Part shown: in pieces, positions 18,526-28,338 of the stretch | Layout of the letters: each line of letters opens with the position of its first letter | Position numbering within the stretch: the first letter of the stretch is position 1 | Assembly (NCBI GenBank): GCA_021228405.1 | Contig: JAJQRF010000016.1 | Coordinates: 1 to 64,000 of the forward strand | Reading direction: 5' to 3' | Origin: Pyrinomonadaceae bacterium | Lineage (GTDB): Bacteria; Acidobacteriota; Blastocatellia; Pyrinomonadales; Pyrinomonadaceae | Length of the DNA stretch: 64,000 bases | Notes under the pieces: generated by a model | What the model saw: only the letters and a program-made list of their open reading frames with translations | Told to the model about the DNA's origin: nothing | The model's database searches: none | Translations under genes and position numbers: made by a program

Positions 18526-19652
18526 TGAAACCGATCAAAGTTCTGCACGTTTTGGAAGTCGAAAAGGAAGCGTTTTATTTCAATAATTTAGCGGATTTCA
18601 CGGATCGAAACGAAGTCGAGTTTGCCTTTGCGACATTTGCGCCCGAAGGCGGATTCACGGAAAGTCTGCGGCGGCGCGGTTTCAACGTGTATTCGTTGGA
18701 CGCGATGGGCAAGAAACGATTCGTGAAAGCGGCGCGCGCGCTTCGTCAAATCCTCAAAAAAGAAAATCCCGACATCGTTCATACGCATCTTTTTAATCCG
18801 ACATTTATCGGGTTAATGCTTGCCAAATGGCAAAACCGAAAAACCGTCCTGACGCGGCATCATTCGGACGCACTGCATCTGCTTCCGACAAGGTTAAAGC
18901 GAAATTTCTACTTAAAACTCGAAAATATCAATAATCGAAAAGCCGATCACATCATCGCACCGTCGCGAATGGTTCGCGAATGTATCGTCGATTGGGAAAA
19001 AACGCCGGACGAAAAAGTTTCGCTGATTCCATACGGGCAGACGAACGAGCGTTTCGATGCGATCACGCCTGAATTGATAGAAAAAAAACGCGCCGAACTC
19101 GGAATGAACGACCAACTTTCACTGGTTTGCGTTTCGCGTCTTTTTAATCGAAAAGGTCACATTTATCTTTTTCGTGCGCTTGCGCCTTTGATAAAAAAAG
19201 GCTTATCGGTAAAACTTTATCTGGTCGGGACAGGGGATTATAAAGAAAATCTTGAAACGGCGGCGCGTGAGTTGGGAATTCTCGCAAACATCGAATTTCT
19301 CGGTTGGCGCGATGACGGATTGGCGATCATCGGCGCGGCTGATATTATCGTTCATCCTTCGCTCGAAGATGCTCTGTCGCAAAGTTTGATAGAATCATTA
19401 ATGCTTCAGCGTCCGATCGTGGCAACCGACATCAGCGGTGCGGGCGATACCCTAGACGGCGGAAAATACGGAAAGCTCGTGCCGCCCGAAGATTCGGAAA
19501 GTTTTCAAAAGGCACTGGAAGAAATTATCGAAAATCTCGACGCGGCGCGTGAAAATGCGAAAAAAGGCAGGAAATATCTGCTCGAATATATGAACGCACA
19601 GCGCGTTGCCGATGAATATGTGAAAATTTACCGAAAGGTTCTGGGTTTGTAA
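18525..19652 (+). CDS. Glycosyltransferase family 4
   Basis: The 375-residue GT-B enzyme has an N-terminal acceptor half (IKVLHVLEVEKEAFYFNNLA, PDIVHTHLFNPTFIGLMLA, VLTRHHSD) and a C-terminal donor half (VSRLFNRKGHIYLFRAL, LVGTGDYKENLE, then IVHPSLEDALSQSLIESL with the E(x7)E-type pair). It should add a sugar from a nucleotide donor to the growing lipid-linked unit. It overlaps the preceding small frame and is followed 3 nt later by a methyltransferase gene, so they are cotranscribed. Confidence 0.9.
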   Translation: MKPIKVLHVLEVEKEAFYFNNLADFTDRNEVEFAFATFAPEGGFTESLRRRGFNVYSLDAMGKKRFVKAARALRQILKKENPDIVHTHLFNPTFIGLMLAKWQNRKTVLTRHHSDALHLLPTRLKRNFYLKLENINNRKADHIIAPSRMVRECIVDWEKTPDEKVSLIPYGQTNERFDAITPELIEKKRAELGMNDQLSLVCVSRLFNRKGHIYLFRALAPLIKKGLSVKLYLVGTGDYKENLETAARELGILANIEFLGWRDDGLAIIGAADIIVHPSLEDALSQSLIESLMLQRPIVATDISGAGDTLDGGKYGKLVPPEDSESFQKALEEIIENLDAARENAKKGRKYLLEYMNAQRVADEYVKIYRKVLGL

Positions 19653-19655
19653 AAA

Positions 19656-20435
19656 ATGGCATCACACGAAAGATTTCAAGGCGCAAACGTCATCGACGCG
19701 GGCAAACTTTCGCCTTACTGGGGCGAACACGCGGCGCGTTACGTTTTTGCTTTGCCTTATGCGGAAAACAAGTCGGTTTTGGATATTGCCTGCGGAACGG
19801 GTTACGGTTTGGGTTTTTTGAAAGGCACGGCGCGGCGCGTCACGGGCGTTGACGTGGACATCGAAGCGGCGCGTCAGGCACGAAAGGAATGTGCGGAAAA
19901 CGCCGACGTTTTGCTCGGCGACGGTTTGAAACTGCCGTTCGCGGACGAAAGTTTCGAGGTCGTCACATCGTTTGAAACGCTCGAACATATTCACGCCAGA
20001 CCGCAATTTCTGGCGGAATTGAAGCGGGTTTTGAAACAAAACGGTTTGCTGATCCTGTCAACGCCGAACGCGAATTACACGCAACCCGTCAACGGCAAAC
20101 CGTTAAATCCGTTTCACGTTTTTGAATATAAACCTGAAGAATTGCGCGGCGAACTGGAAAATCATTTCAAGCTCGAAAAGTTTTTGGGTCAGAGTTTGAG
20201 CGATGATTTCGGAATTCCGCCGTTTTACGATGCACAGCAGAAGTTATCGAAGGATTTTGTGACGCAAACCAAACTTTTCGGTTGGAAAATAATTAACAAA
20301 ATGCCGCTCGGTCTGCGCGAGAACGTCAGCGAAACGCTTTGGAAAAGACCTTTTTACCCGACCGACAAAGATTACCGATTCGGAGTTGAAACAACCGAAA
20401 ATGCGCCCGTTTTGCTGGCGGTTTGCCGAAAATAA
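19656..20435 (+). CDS. Class I SAM-dependent methyltransferase
   Basis: The 259-residue protein shows motif I VLDIACGTGYGLGFL, an acidic residue at the next strand (VTGVDVDIEAARQA), LPFADESFEVVTSFETLEH (motif IV) and GLLILSTPNANY. It probably methylates a sugar or a polysaccharide intermediate, as it lies between glycosyltransferase genes. Seven nt separate it from the next gene. Confidence 0.9.
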   Translation: MASHERFQGANVIDAGKLSPYWGEHAARYVFALPYAENKSVLDIACGTGYGLGFLKGTARRVTGVDVDIEAARQARKECAENADVLLGDGLKLPFADESFEVVTSFETLEHIHARPQFLAELKRVLKQNGLLILSTPNANYTQPVNGKPLNPFHVFEYKPEELRGELENHFKLEKFLGQSLSDDFGIPPFYDAQQKLSKDFVTQTKLFGWKIINKMPLGLRENVSETLWKRPFYPTDKDYRFGVETTENAPVLLAVCRK

Positions 20436-20442
20436 TTAAAAT

Positions 20443-21315
20443 ATGAACTTGCCGAAGGTCAGCGTAATCATTCCGAATTACAATTACGCGAATTACATTG
20501 CCAAAACGATCGACAGCGTTCTGGCGCAAACTTATAAAAATCTGGAAATTATCGTCATCGACGACGGTTCAAAAGATAATTCGCTCGAAATTCTGGAAGG
20601 CTACGGCGAAAAGATAAAGGTTTTGAAACAGCAGAATCAAGGCGTTTCGATGGCGCGAAACAACGGAGCGGCAAATTCGAGCGGCGAATATATTGCGTTT
20701 CTCGATGCCGACGATATTTGGCTTCCCGGAAAAATGGAAGTTCAGATGAAGCGTTTTTTTGACGACGGCGAGATCGGTTTGGTTCATTGTTCGATGGATT
20801 TTATCGATCCGAACGGCAAGCCTTGCGGTGAAAATTATAACGGAATGGAAGGACGTGTCGCCGACGAATTTTTACGTTTTGAAAAAGGCGTGGTCGTCGG
20901 TGCCGGGAGCACAGGCGTGGTGCCGCGCCGGATATTTGACGAACTCGGCGGTTTCGATAAACGTTTTTCGACCGCCGCCGATTGGGACTTTTCATATCGG
21001 CTTGCCACGAAATACAAGATCGCCTTCGTGCGTGAACCGCTCGTTTTGTATCGCATTCATAACTCGAATATGCACGGAAACATCAAAGTGATGGAACACG
21101 ATATGATGCTCGGTTTTGAAAAAGCATTTGCGGGAGAAACCGGCGCAGACCGGCGCGAATGTTACGGAAATCTGCATAAAACGCTGGCGGGTTCGTATTT
21201 TCACGCCAAACAATATTCTCAATTTATGCGGCACGCCGTGAAAAGTCTTATCAATAAACCTTCTAATCTGGCTTATTTCGCCGCCTTTCCGTTACGCCGT
21301 TTGCAAAAAAAATAA
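20443..21315 (+). CDS. Glycosyltransferase family 2
   Basis: The 290-residue GT-A enzyme begins VSVIIPNYNYANYIAKTIDS, continues LEIIVIDDGSKDNS and has the metal-binding DxD region in AFLDADDIW. A C-terminal half with DWDFSYRLA completes the fold. It probably transfers one sugar of the repeat unit on the cytoplasmic side. Its TAA overlaps the ATG of the next gene. Confidence 0.93.
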   Translation: MNLPKVSVIIPNYNYANYIAKTIDSVLAQTYKNLEIIVIDDGSKDNSLEILEGYGEKIKVLKQQNQGVSMARNNGAANSSGEYIAFLDADDIWLPGKMEVQMKRFFDDGEIGLVHCSMDFIDPNGKPCGENYNGMEGRVADEFLRFEKGVVVGAGSTGVVPRRIFDELGGFDKRFSTAADWDFSYRLATKYKIAFVREPLVLYRIHNSNMHGNIKVMEHDMMLGFEKAFAGETGADRRECYGNLHKTLAGSYFHAKQYSQFMRHAVKSLINKPSNLAYFAAFPLRRLQKK

Positions 21316-22589
21316 TGATCGGGAAAACACTATATCTTTGTTATTTCGGTTTGCGCGAACCGCTCGTGCAAACGCAGGTTTTACCGTATCTGCGCGAGAT
21401 CGTGAAAGGCGGAACCGCCGCCAATATTCTCACGTTTGAAACGAATCCGAAGGAAACGTGGACGTGTGAGCAAATCGCCGAAATGAAGCAGAAACTTGCG
21501 GCGGAAGGCATCAACTGGGATTTTCTGACCTATCACAAACGACCGTCCGCGCCCGCCACACTGTTCGATGTTTTGTGCGGTGCTTTTTACGCCTGGCGGT
21601 TGGCGCGGCGCGAAAATATCGACGTCTTTCACGCACGCGTGCATATGCCGGCGATGATGGGCGCACTGGCGAAAAAGTTTCTTTTCGGCAAAAGAAAACC
21701 GAAACTGCTTTTCGATATTCGCGGATTTTTTCCCGAAGAATACACCGACGCGGGCATTTGGAAGGAAAACGGCTGGCTTTATAAAACCGTCAAAAAGATC
21801 GAGAAATGGCTTTTCAGGGAATCCGACGGTTTCGTTGTTTTGACGGAAAAAGCACGTGATATTTTGTTTCCCGAATCGAAGGAAAGCGGTTTCGATAAAT
21901 TCGGCAGACCCGTCGAAGTAATTCCCTGCTGTATCGACAAAAAACGGTTCGAGTCCGCCGAAATTTTCGACCGTGAAAAGATTCGGCGCAAACTTAACAT
22001 AGAAAATAAAAAGGTTTTTATTTATGTCGGATCGTTCGGCGGTTGGTATCTTACCGAGGATATGGCGCGGTTTTTTGCACAGGCGCATTCGGCAGACCCC
22101 GATCTGTTCACGATAATTTTGACGCAGAGAAACCTCGAACAGGTCAAACAAACCTTGCAGGATAAAGGCTTGAACGAGCAGGATTTTTTGATAAAAAGCG
22201 TTTCGCCGCGTGAAGTTCCGAATTACTTAAACGCTTCGGATGCGGCGATCTCGTTTATCAAGGCGTGTTATTCAAAACAATCATCCTCGCCGACGAAAAT
22301 TGCCGAATATCTGGCGGCAGGTTTGCCCGTCATCTCAAATTCGGGCGTGGGCGATCTGGACGCGCTCATCGAAAACAACAGGGTCGGCGTTATTTTACAA
22401 GGCTTCGATCAGGAAAGTTACACTAAAGCATTGGAAAATATAGAGGTTTTACTGCAAGATACAAGTTTGAGAGAACATTGCCGGAAAATAGCCGACGAAC
22501 AATTTGACCTTGAAAAAGTTGCCGGTGAAAGATACCGCAGAGTTTATGAAAAGATTCTGAATGAAAGACAAAAAACTTTACGATCTTAA
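21315..22589 (+). CDS. Glycosyltransferase, GT-B fold
   Basis: The 424-residue protein has GT4-like N- and C-terminal halves: REPLVQTQVLPYLREIVKGG near the start, FHARVHMPAMMGALAKKF, KLLFDIRGFFPEEYTDAG, VFIYVGSFGGWYLTEDMA at the start of the donor domain, and SSPTKIAEYLAAGLPVISN with the donor-binding Glu. Translational coupling with the preceding GT2 gene (TAATG) supports a shared role in repeat-unit assembly. Confidence 0.88.
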   Translation: MIGKTLYLCYFGLREPLVQTQVLPYLREIVKGGTAANILTFETNPKETWTCEQIAEMKQKLAAEGINWDFLTYHKRPSAPATLFDVLCGAFYAWRLARRENIDVFHARVHMPAMMGALAKKFLFGKRKPKLLFDIRGFFPEEYTDAGIWKENGWLYKTVKKIEKWLFRESDGFVVLTEKARDILFPESKESGFDKFGRPVEVIPCCIDKKRFESAEIFDREKIRRKLNIENKKVFIYVGSFGGWYLTEDMARFFAQAHSADPDLFTIILTQRNLEQVKQTLQDKGLNEQDFLIKSVSPREVPNYLNASDAAISFIKACYSKQSSSPTKIAEYLAAGLPVISNSGVGDLDALIENNRVGVILQGFDQESYTKALENIEVLLQDTSLREHCRKIADEQFDLEKVAGERYRRVYEKILNERQKTLRS

Positions 22590-22615
22590 TATTCGGGCGC
22601 AAAAATCAAAGATAA

Positions 22616-23686
22616 ATGAGAGTTTTAACTTTAGTTCCCAGTCAGAAAGGACATTCACCCGGACAACGCGGCAGTATCGAACTTTGGGAGGACATTCTTA
22701 AGCCCGAAGGCATCGAACTAGTTTACGCGCCGTTTGAAACGGATAAATTGCGGAAAATCCTGTATCAAAGCGGCAACAATGTCGCAAAAGCCCTTGAAAT
22801 GGTGACGGCGTATGCCAACCGGGTCAAACTTTTGCGAAATCTGGACGGATACGATGCGGTTTTTATCTACCGTGAAGCCGCGCTTTTAGGTCCGGCGTTT
22901 CTCGAAAAAATGGCGGCGCGCCGAAAGCCGATCATTTATCAGCTCGACGATCCGCTCTTTATGCCCTATAAAAGCCCGTCGAACGGCTATTTTTCGTATT
23001 TGAAATTTTTCGGAAAGATCAAAGAGATCATTCGGATGAGCAAGGTCGTGATGGTCAATTCCACGCATATCCGCGAATACGCGGAGCAATTTAATAAAAA
23101 TATCTGGCAGGTTCCGAGCATTGTCGATACGAAAAAATTCAGCTACGAGCCGTTTGCCGGAAATCCTGCGCGGATTTGTATCGGTTGGAGCGGCAGTCCG
23201 ACTACTTTAGGCAACATCAAACTCGTCGAGAAACCTCTGCAAGTCATTTCAAAACAGGGAAATGCCGCTCTGCATTTTATCGGCGGCGAAGATTTCGGGC
23301 TTGAAAACGTGAACTATACCGCGCAGAAATGGAACGGGGAAACCGAAGTCGAAGATTTGAGAAAAATTCAGATCGGGCTTGTTCCGCTTCCGCAAAATTC
23401 GTGGAATAAATACAAATTTATTATGAAAACCGCGCAGTATATGGCTCTCGGAATCATTCCCGTCGGCACGCCGATGGCATCCAATCCCGAAGTCATCCAA
23501 CACGGCGAAAACGGATTTCTGGCGGCAAACGATGAAGAGTGGATAAAATATCTCAATATTCTGCTGAACGATGCGCAACTGCGCAACGAAATGTCGGCAA
23601 ACGCGGCAAAAAGCGCGCAGGCAAATTACAGCCTCGAAGCCAACGCCCCGAAAGTGATCGAGGCGTTTCGCGCCGCTCTCAAATGA
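22616..23686 (+). CDS. Glycosyltransferase, GT4/GT1-like
   Basis: The 356-residue protein has a GT-B arrangement: VLTLVPSQKGHSPGQRGSIE at the N-terminus, PIIYQLDDPLF, VNSTHIREYAEQFNKNIWQV, then CIGWSGSPTTLGNIKLVEKP opening the donor half, and AQYMALGIIPVGTPMASNPE near the nucleotide-sugar site. Donor and acceptor are unknown. It closes the run of genes that began at 18525; a terminator follows at 23731. Confidence 0.85.
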   Translation: MRVLTLVPSQKGHSPGQRGSIELWEDILKPEGIELVYAPFETDKLRKILYQSGNNVAKALEMVTAYANRVKLLRNLDGYDAVFIYREAALLGPAFLEKMAARRKPIIYQLDDPLFMPYKSPSNGYFSYLKFFGKIKEIIRMSKVVMVNSTHIREYAEQFNKNIWQVPSIVDTKKFSYEPFAGNPARICIGWSGSPTTLGNIKLVEKPLQVISKQGNAALHFIGGEDFGLENVNYTAQKWNGETEVEDLRKIQIGLVPLPQNSWNKYKFIMKTAQYMALGIIPVGTPMASNPEVIQHGENGFLAANDEEWIKYLNILLNDAQLRNEMSANAAKSAQANYSLEANAPKVIEAFRAALK

Positions 23687-23730
23687 TTTTCGATTCTTAA
23701 AAAACTGCATTCATATCTTAAAGCAATCCG

Positions 23731-23763
23731 AATCGGGGAAGACCGCCTTCCCCGATTTTTTTT
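23731..23763 (+). terminator. Intrinsic terminator
   Basis: AATCGGGGAAG and CTTCCCCGATT form an 11-bp stem around ACCGC and eight T follow. The rest of the gap between 23687 and 24012 holds no recognisable gene. Confidence 0.93.
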
Positions 23764-24012
23764 ATCTGAAGTTTTTGAGATTGTTTCTAAATAAAATATA
23801 AAAAATGCCGATAAGTATCTTGCCGGACATATTGAGTCGGTTGACGGATATTTTCTTCCGGTCTGTTTTTTTTGACGGCGTTTGTATCAAAAAGCTGTTT
23901 GAAAAGACTTAGCAAATAGAAGAGATTGAGCGCAGGATCGCCTTACTTGATGTGTCCCCTGATTCCGGCGTTCAAGGTTTATCAATTAATTCACATAAAA
24001 CTGAGATACGAT

Positions 24013-25068
24013 ATGCACATCAAAAAAATATTATTCATAATCATCTGTTTTCTTTTCATTCCCGTTTCCGCTTTTGCCATCGAATCAAGACCCGAAGACT
24101 TCGGCGCGATTCCCAATGACGGATTGGACGATTCGGCAGCCGTCCAAGCGGCGATCAACGATGTCGTTGCCGAGGGCGGCGGAACCATTATTTTCCCGAG
24201 CGGAAAATTGAATATTACAAACGTTTTGCGCTTTCTCCCGACTAATTACATCGGCGGCGAAGTCAAGCTTCAGGGCAACCGCGGTTCAATCGTCGAAGTT
24301 TCAACGGGCGCGTCGGGCATTGCGTTTTACGCCGGCAATCTGAACGTCTTTACAATCGAAGATCTGATCGTCGTCGGAAAAAACGTTCCTGAAGGAGATT
24401 CGCAGTTTTACGACGCGAAATACGTCGTTTTTACAACCTTTGTCCAACATACGAATATTATCCGCTCACAATTTTACGGGCTTGGCGTGCCGTCGAACGG
24501 AGCCGTACTGTATTTCGGAAATACCGATGCGCGAGTGATCGATTCGCAGTTTGACGGAAGCCTCGGACAATATCCCGAAGGCGCGGTCATTATGGCTGAA
24601 GATACGCGCGGTTTGACCGTCAAGCGTTCGTCCTTTATCGATTATGCGAATTTTCACGAGGGCTACATTTCCAAAACGACGGCTTTTACGGGTTCGTGGA
24701 TAAAGGTCAAAGGCGGACTGCCGTTCGGCGCAAACGGCATACGGCGCGTCGTGGTCGAAGATTGCCGCTTTGACGAAGGTGCGGCAACCGCCGTCAGCAT
24801 CGAAAACGTTCCGTGGGTTTATCTGACGGGAAACAGCGTCAATGTAAACAGTGCTTCGCCGGGCAAAGGAATCTATTTGAAGGATGTCGAACACGCCAAA
24901 ATCGAACAATCGTGGTTCGGCTACACGGCACAAGCGCGTCCGGCATTGGATTTAACGAACGTCAAAGCCGTGGAAGTCGTTTCTTTGAAATTCGGCGGCG
25001 GCGTTTATTTCTGGAAAAAACAAAATGTCCTGAGCACAAGCGTCAGGTTTTGCGAACAGTGCCGTTGA
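24013..25068 (+). CDS. Secreted right-handed beta-helix protein, pectate-lyase-like
   Basis: The 351-residue product starts with a signal peptide (ILFIIICFLFIPVSAFA). The mature part opens DFGAIPNDGLDDSAAVQAA, the hallmark of the Pectate_lyase_3 beta-helix family, followed by regular turns rich in Val, Ile, Asp and Gly. The frame can be extended upstream to 23926, but only ATG 24013 puts the signal peptide at the N-terminus. Such proteins act as polysaccharide lyases, epimerases or binding proteins. Between the glycosyltransferase and carbamoyltransferase genes it may trim or modify the exported polymer. Confidence 0.83.
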   Translation: MHIKKILFIIICFLFIPVSAFAIESRPEDFGAIPNDGLDDSAAVQAAINDVVAEGGGTIIFPSGKLNITNVLRFLPTNYIGGEVKLQGNRGSIVEVSTGASGIAFYAGNLNVFTIEDLIVVGKNVPEGDSQFYDAKYVVFTTFVQHTNIIRSQFYGLGVPSNGAVLYFGNTDARVIDSQFDGSLGQYPEGAVIMAEDTRGLTVKRSSFIDYANFHEGYISKTTAFTGSWIKVKGGLPFGANGIRRVVVEDCRFDEGAATAVSIENVPWVYLTGNSVNVNSASPGKGIYLKDVEHAKIEQSWFGYTAQARPALDLTNVKAVEVVSLKFGGGVYFWKKQNVLSTSVRFCEQCR

Positions 25069-25116
25069 TCTAATGAAAAAAATACATTAATTTATAGCTG
25101 AAAGATAATAACTGAA

Positions 25117-25155
25117 GAAAACGCTCCTTTATTTTCAGAAAGGAGCGTTTTTGTT
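25117..25155 (+). terminator. Intrinsic terminator
   Basis: AAACGCTCCTTT and AAAGGAGCGTTT pair perfectly around ATTTTCAG, with trailing T. Confidence 0.92.
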
Positions 25156-25271
25156 TGGGATAAAATATTAATGGTTTGATTTATGCCTCAATAATCGGCA
25201 ATATTAACATTTTGAATTTAGACTCGATTAACTAACCGATAACTAAAACAGATTCGCAGTAAGATCGACAG

Positions 25272-25282
25272 TTTGCTAAAAT
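25272..25282 (+). promoter_or_regulatory. Extended -10 promoter before the carbamoyltransferase
   Basis: TTTGCTAAAAT is an extended -10 element (TGC plus TAAAAT) 12 bases before the ATG at 25295. It follows a terminator, so it should start the 25295-31803 transcript. The same TTTGCTA form is seen at 5176 and 11497. Confidence 0.5.
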
Positions 25283-25294
25283 TTCTAACAATTT

Positions 25295-27007
25295 ATGTAT
25301 ATTTTGGGTTTAACGACATTGGGCGATTCCGCCGCAACTTTGATTAAAGACGGCGAGATCGTCGCCGCGATTGAGGAAGAAAGATTTTCGCGGAAAAAAC
25401 ATCATAGCGGCTTTCCCTATAAAGCGATTCAATTTTGTCTGGATTACGCCGGAATCACGCTGAAAGATGTCGAACACGTCGGGCATTATTGGAAACCATG
25501 GATTTTGCGCCATAAAGCGATGCAGGCGTTGAAAGCCGCTTTTATTTCGCCCGATATGTTCAAGGCGCGGGCAGATCGCGGAGTGGCGCAGGTGTCCGAC
25601 AGTTATCTCGGAATGTTCAAACATCCGAAGCGTCTGCGCGAACATTTCGGTGCATCGGATTTCAAGTTTCATTATCTCGAACATCATCAAACGCACGCCG
25701 CTTCAGCTTTTTTCGTTTCTCCTTTCGATTCCGCCGCGATCTTGACGTGGGACGGAACAGGCGAGGATACGACGACGCTGTTTTCGCACGGAAAAGGCAA
25801 TAAGATAAAGGTCTTAAAACGCATCAAACTCCCGCACAGTCTGGGACAATTTTATTCGGCGGTGACGAATTATATCGGTTTCGATATGTTCACGGGCGAC
25901 GAATGGAAAGTAATGGGACTGGCGGCTTACGGTAAACCGAAATATTACGATTTTCTCAGCGAAAAAGTGCTCACTAAAAACGGCAAAGGCGATTTTCACT
26001 TCAATATCAAAGTTCTGGATCATCATCTCGCAAAGCATTATCAATTTCCCGACGAAATCGTGAAGGAAATCGGACCCGGACGCAAAAAAGGCGAAGAATT
26101 GACCGAACATCACTGGGATATTGCCTGTTCCGCGCAAAAGGTTTTGGAAGATACGGCAATTTATCTCGTCAAGCAGATCAAGGAAATGACGGGCGAAGAA
26201 AATCTCTGTATGGCTGGCGGCGTGGCGTTTAATTCGGTGATGAACGGACGCATTTTCCATGAAACGCCATTCAAAAATTTCTACGTTCAAGCGGCGGCAG
26301 GTGATGCCGGATGTTCGCTCGGCGCAGCATATTACGTCTGGCATCAAATTTTAGGAAAACCGCGTAAATATGTGATGAACAGCGCGTATTGGGGACCGAA
26401 ATTTACTAATGGAGAATGCCGGAAAGCGTTGGATAAAGCGGGTTTGAAATACGAAACCTTGCCCGACGAAGAATTACTTCCGCGTCTTGCGAAAATGATT
26501 TCCGAAGGCGCGATCATCGGTTGGTTTAACGGTAGAAGCGAATGGGGACCGCGTGCGCTCGGCGCGCGAAGTTTTCTTGCCGATCCGCGCCGTGCCGATA
26601 TGCGCGAGATTTTGAACCATAAAGTAAAACTGCGCGAATGGTTTCGTCCGCTTGCGCCGTCGATGCTCGAAGAATATGGCAAAGAGATTTTCGGGGTCGA
26701 ACATCACGATCCGTTTATGATTACCGTCATTCAAGTGGCAGAGGAATGGAAAAAGAAAATTCCGGCGGTCGTCCACGTTGACGGAACGGCGCGCCCGCAA
26801 ATGGTCAATAAAGAAGTAAATCCGCGTTATTGGAATTTAATTAACGAATTCAGAAAACTGACGGGAATTCCGCTTCTTTTGAATACTTCATTCAACATTC
26901 AGGAGCCGATTGTTTGCACGCCTGAAAATGCGATCAATACATTCGGAAACGCAAATTTCGATGCGCTTGTTTTAGAAAATAATCTGGTTTTGCGCGAAGA
27001 TAATTAA
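25295..27007 (+). CDS. Carbamoyltransferase, NodU/CmcH/TobZ family
   Basis: The 570-residue protein has the Kae1-like N-terminal domain (GLTTLGDSAATLIKDGEIVA, EEERFSRKKHHSGFP, HHQTHAASAFFVSPF, LTWDGTGED) and the C-terminal Carbamoyltransf_C domain (GRSEWGPRALGARSFLADPR, LNTSFNIQEPIV). These enzymes make carbamoyl-adenylate from carbamoyl phosphate and ATP and pass the carbamoyl group to a hydroxyl. Here a sugar hydroxyl of the polysaccharide is the likely acceptor. Its TAA overlaps the ATG of the next gene. Confidence 0.93.
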   Translation: MYILGLTTLGDSAATLIKDGEIVAAIEEERFSRKKHHSGFPYKAIQFCLDYAGITLKDVEHVGHYWKPWILRHKAMQALKAAFISPDMFKARADRGVAQVSDSYLGMFKHPKRLREHFGASDFKFHYLEHHQTHAASAFFVSPFDSAAILTWDGTGEDTTTLFSHGKGNKIKVLKRIKLPHSLGQFYSAVTNYIGFDMFTGDEWKVMGLAAYGKPKYYDFLSEKVLTKNGKGDFHFNIKVLDHHLAKHYQFPDEIVKEIGPGRKKGEELTEHHWDIACSAQKVLEDTAIYLVKQIKEMTGEENLCMAGGVAFNSVMNGRIFHETPFKNFYVQAAAGDAGCSLGAAYYVWHQILGKPRKYVMNSAYWGPKFTNGECRKALDKAGLKYETLPDEELLPRLAKMISEGAIIGWFNGRSEWGPRALGARSFLADPRRADMREILNHKVKLREWFRPLAPSMLEEYGKEIFGVEHHDPFMITVIQVAEEWKKKIPAVVHVDGTARPQMVNKEVNPRYWNLINEFRKLTGIPLLLNTSFNIQEPIVCTPENAINTFGNANFDALVLENNLVLREDN

Positions 27008-28338
27008 TGGATAGAAGACTCATAATTTTAACCGTATTGGTAATGCTCGTAGTCGCGTTGGTAAGTTTTCCCAACGGAGCCATTTCCGTATTGCTAATCG
27101 CGGTTTTTTCATTTCTCACGATCTTTCTGATCCGAAGATTTGCGGAAGATGATAAGGATATTCTGGTAAATGTGTTCCTGATGGCACTGGTCGTCCGGAT
27201 ATGCTTCGGTTTGTTTATTTTTCTTTCTGACTCACAGTCGTTTTTCGGCGGCGATGCGGAAACCTATAATTCTCTCGGGCAGAGATTGGTCGATCTGTGG
27301 TTTCACAACGCCGATCCGTCCGATTGGTGGAGCCGCCGTGCGGCAAGCACGAGCGATGCCGGATGGGGAATGAGTTATCTGGTCGGGACGATCTATACGA
27401 TCACCGGAAGCAGTATTTTGATCGCGCAATCGTTTTGTGCCGTGGTCGGTGCCGCGACTGCGCCGATGGTTTATTTCTGCGCGCAGAAGGTTTTTAACAA
27501 CAACCGCGTTTCAAAGGTGACGGCAATTTCGATTGCGCTGTTTCCTTCGTTTATCGTCTGGTCGTCGCAATTGATGAAGGACGGTCTTATCATCTTCCTG
27601 CTCGTCGTCGTGATGACGATGGTTTTGCAGTTGCAGAAGAAATTCAGTCTTTTGGCGGTTTCGATCCTGATTTTTTCGATGTTCGGCATTTTGTCGTTGC
27701 GGTTCTATATTTTCTATATGGTCGCGGTCGCCGTCGCGGGAAGCTTCGTCGTCGGATTAGGGCAATCGGGAAGCTCGATCTTCCGCCGCCTTGCCGCCGT
27801 TATTTTGCTCGGATTGGGACTGACTTATTTCGGGGTTTTGCGCGACACTACGCAGATCGAACGCTATGCAAATCTGGAAATGGTTCAGCGCAGTCGGCAG
27901 GATTTAGCGGGCAGTGCCGAGTCGGGATTTGCCGAAGATGTCGACGTTTCGACCACCGAAGGCGCGATCACGACGATTCCCGTCGGCTTTCTTTATCTGA
28001 TGCTTGCACCCTTCCCGTGGCAGGTCACGAATATCAGACAGGCGATCACTTTGCCGGAAATTCTGCTTTGGTGGGCAATCATCCCGCTCATTATCAGCGG
28101 CTCCTGGTATACTATTAGGCATCGTTTGCGCGAAGCAATTCCCATTATTATTTTTACGGTGACTTTGACTCTGGTTTACTCGGTATTTCAGGGAAATGTC
28201 GGCACGGCATACCGTCAGCGGACGCAGATTCAGGTTTTCCTGTTTATGTTTGCCGGGGTCGGCTGGACGTTAATGCAGGAGAAAAAGGAAAATAAACAGC
28301 TTATCAGGCAGGCGGCAAGGGATCGGAAAATAAAATAA
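27007..28338 (+). CDS. Polytopic membrane protein, GT-C/Wzy-like
   Basis: The 443-residue protein has about 9-11 hydrophobic segments. After the third comes FFGGDAETYNSLG, an acidic loop like those of GT39/GT-C sugar transferases, followed by a large loop and AISIALFPSFIVWSSQLMKD. The last 20 residues are basic and cytoplasmic. Because no other classical polymerase is evident among these genes, a role as repeat-unit polymerase or lipid-linked sugar transferase is inferred. It is translationally coupled to the carbamoyltransferase gene and is followed immediately by the amidotransferase gene. Confidence 0.7.
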   Translation: MDRRLIILTVLVMLVVALVSFPNGAISVLLIAVFSFLTIFLIRRFAEDDKDILVNVFLMALVVRICFGLFIFLSDSQSFFGGDAETYNSLGQRLVDLWFHNADPSDWWSRRAASTSDAGWGMSYLVGTIYTITGSSILIAQSFCAVVGAATAPMVYFCAQKVFNNNRVSKVTAISIALFPSFIVWSSQLMKDGLIIFLLVVVMTMVLQLQKKFSLLAVSILIFSMFGILSLRFYIFYMVAVAVAGSFVVGLGQSGSSIFRRLAAVILLGLGLTYFGVLRDTTQIERYANLEMVQRSRQDLAGSAESGFAEDVDVSTTEGAITTIPVGFLYLMLAPFPWQVTNIRQAITLPEILLWWAIIPLIISGSWYTIRHRLREAIPIIIFTVTLTLVYSVFQGNVGTAYRQRTQIQVFLFMFAGVGWTLMQEKKENKQLIRQAARDRKIK

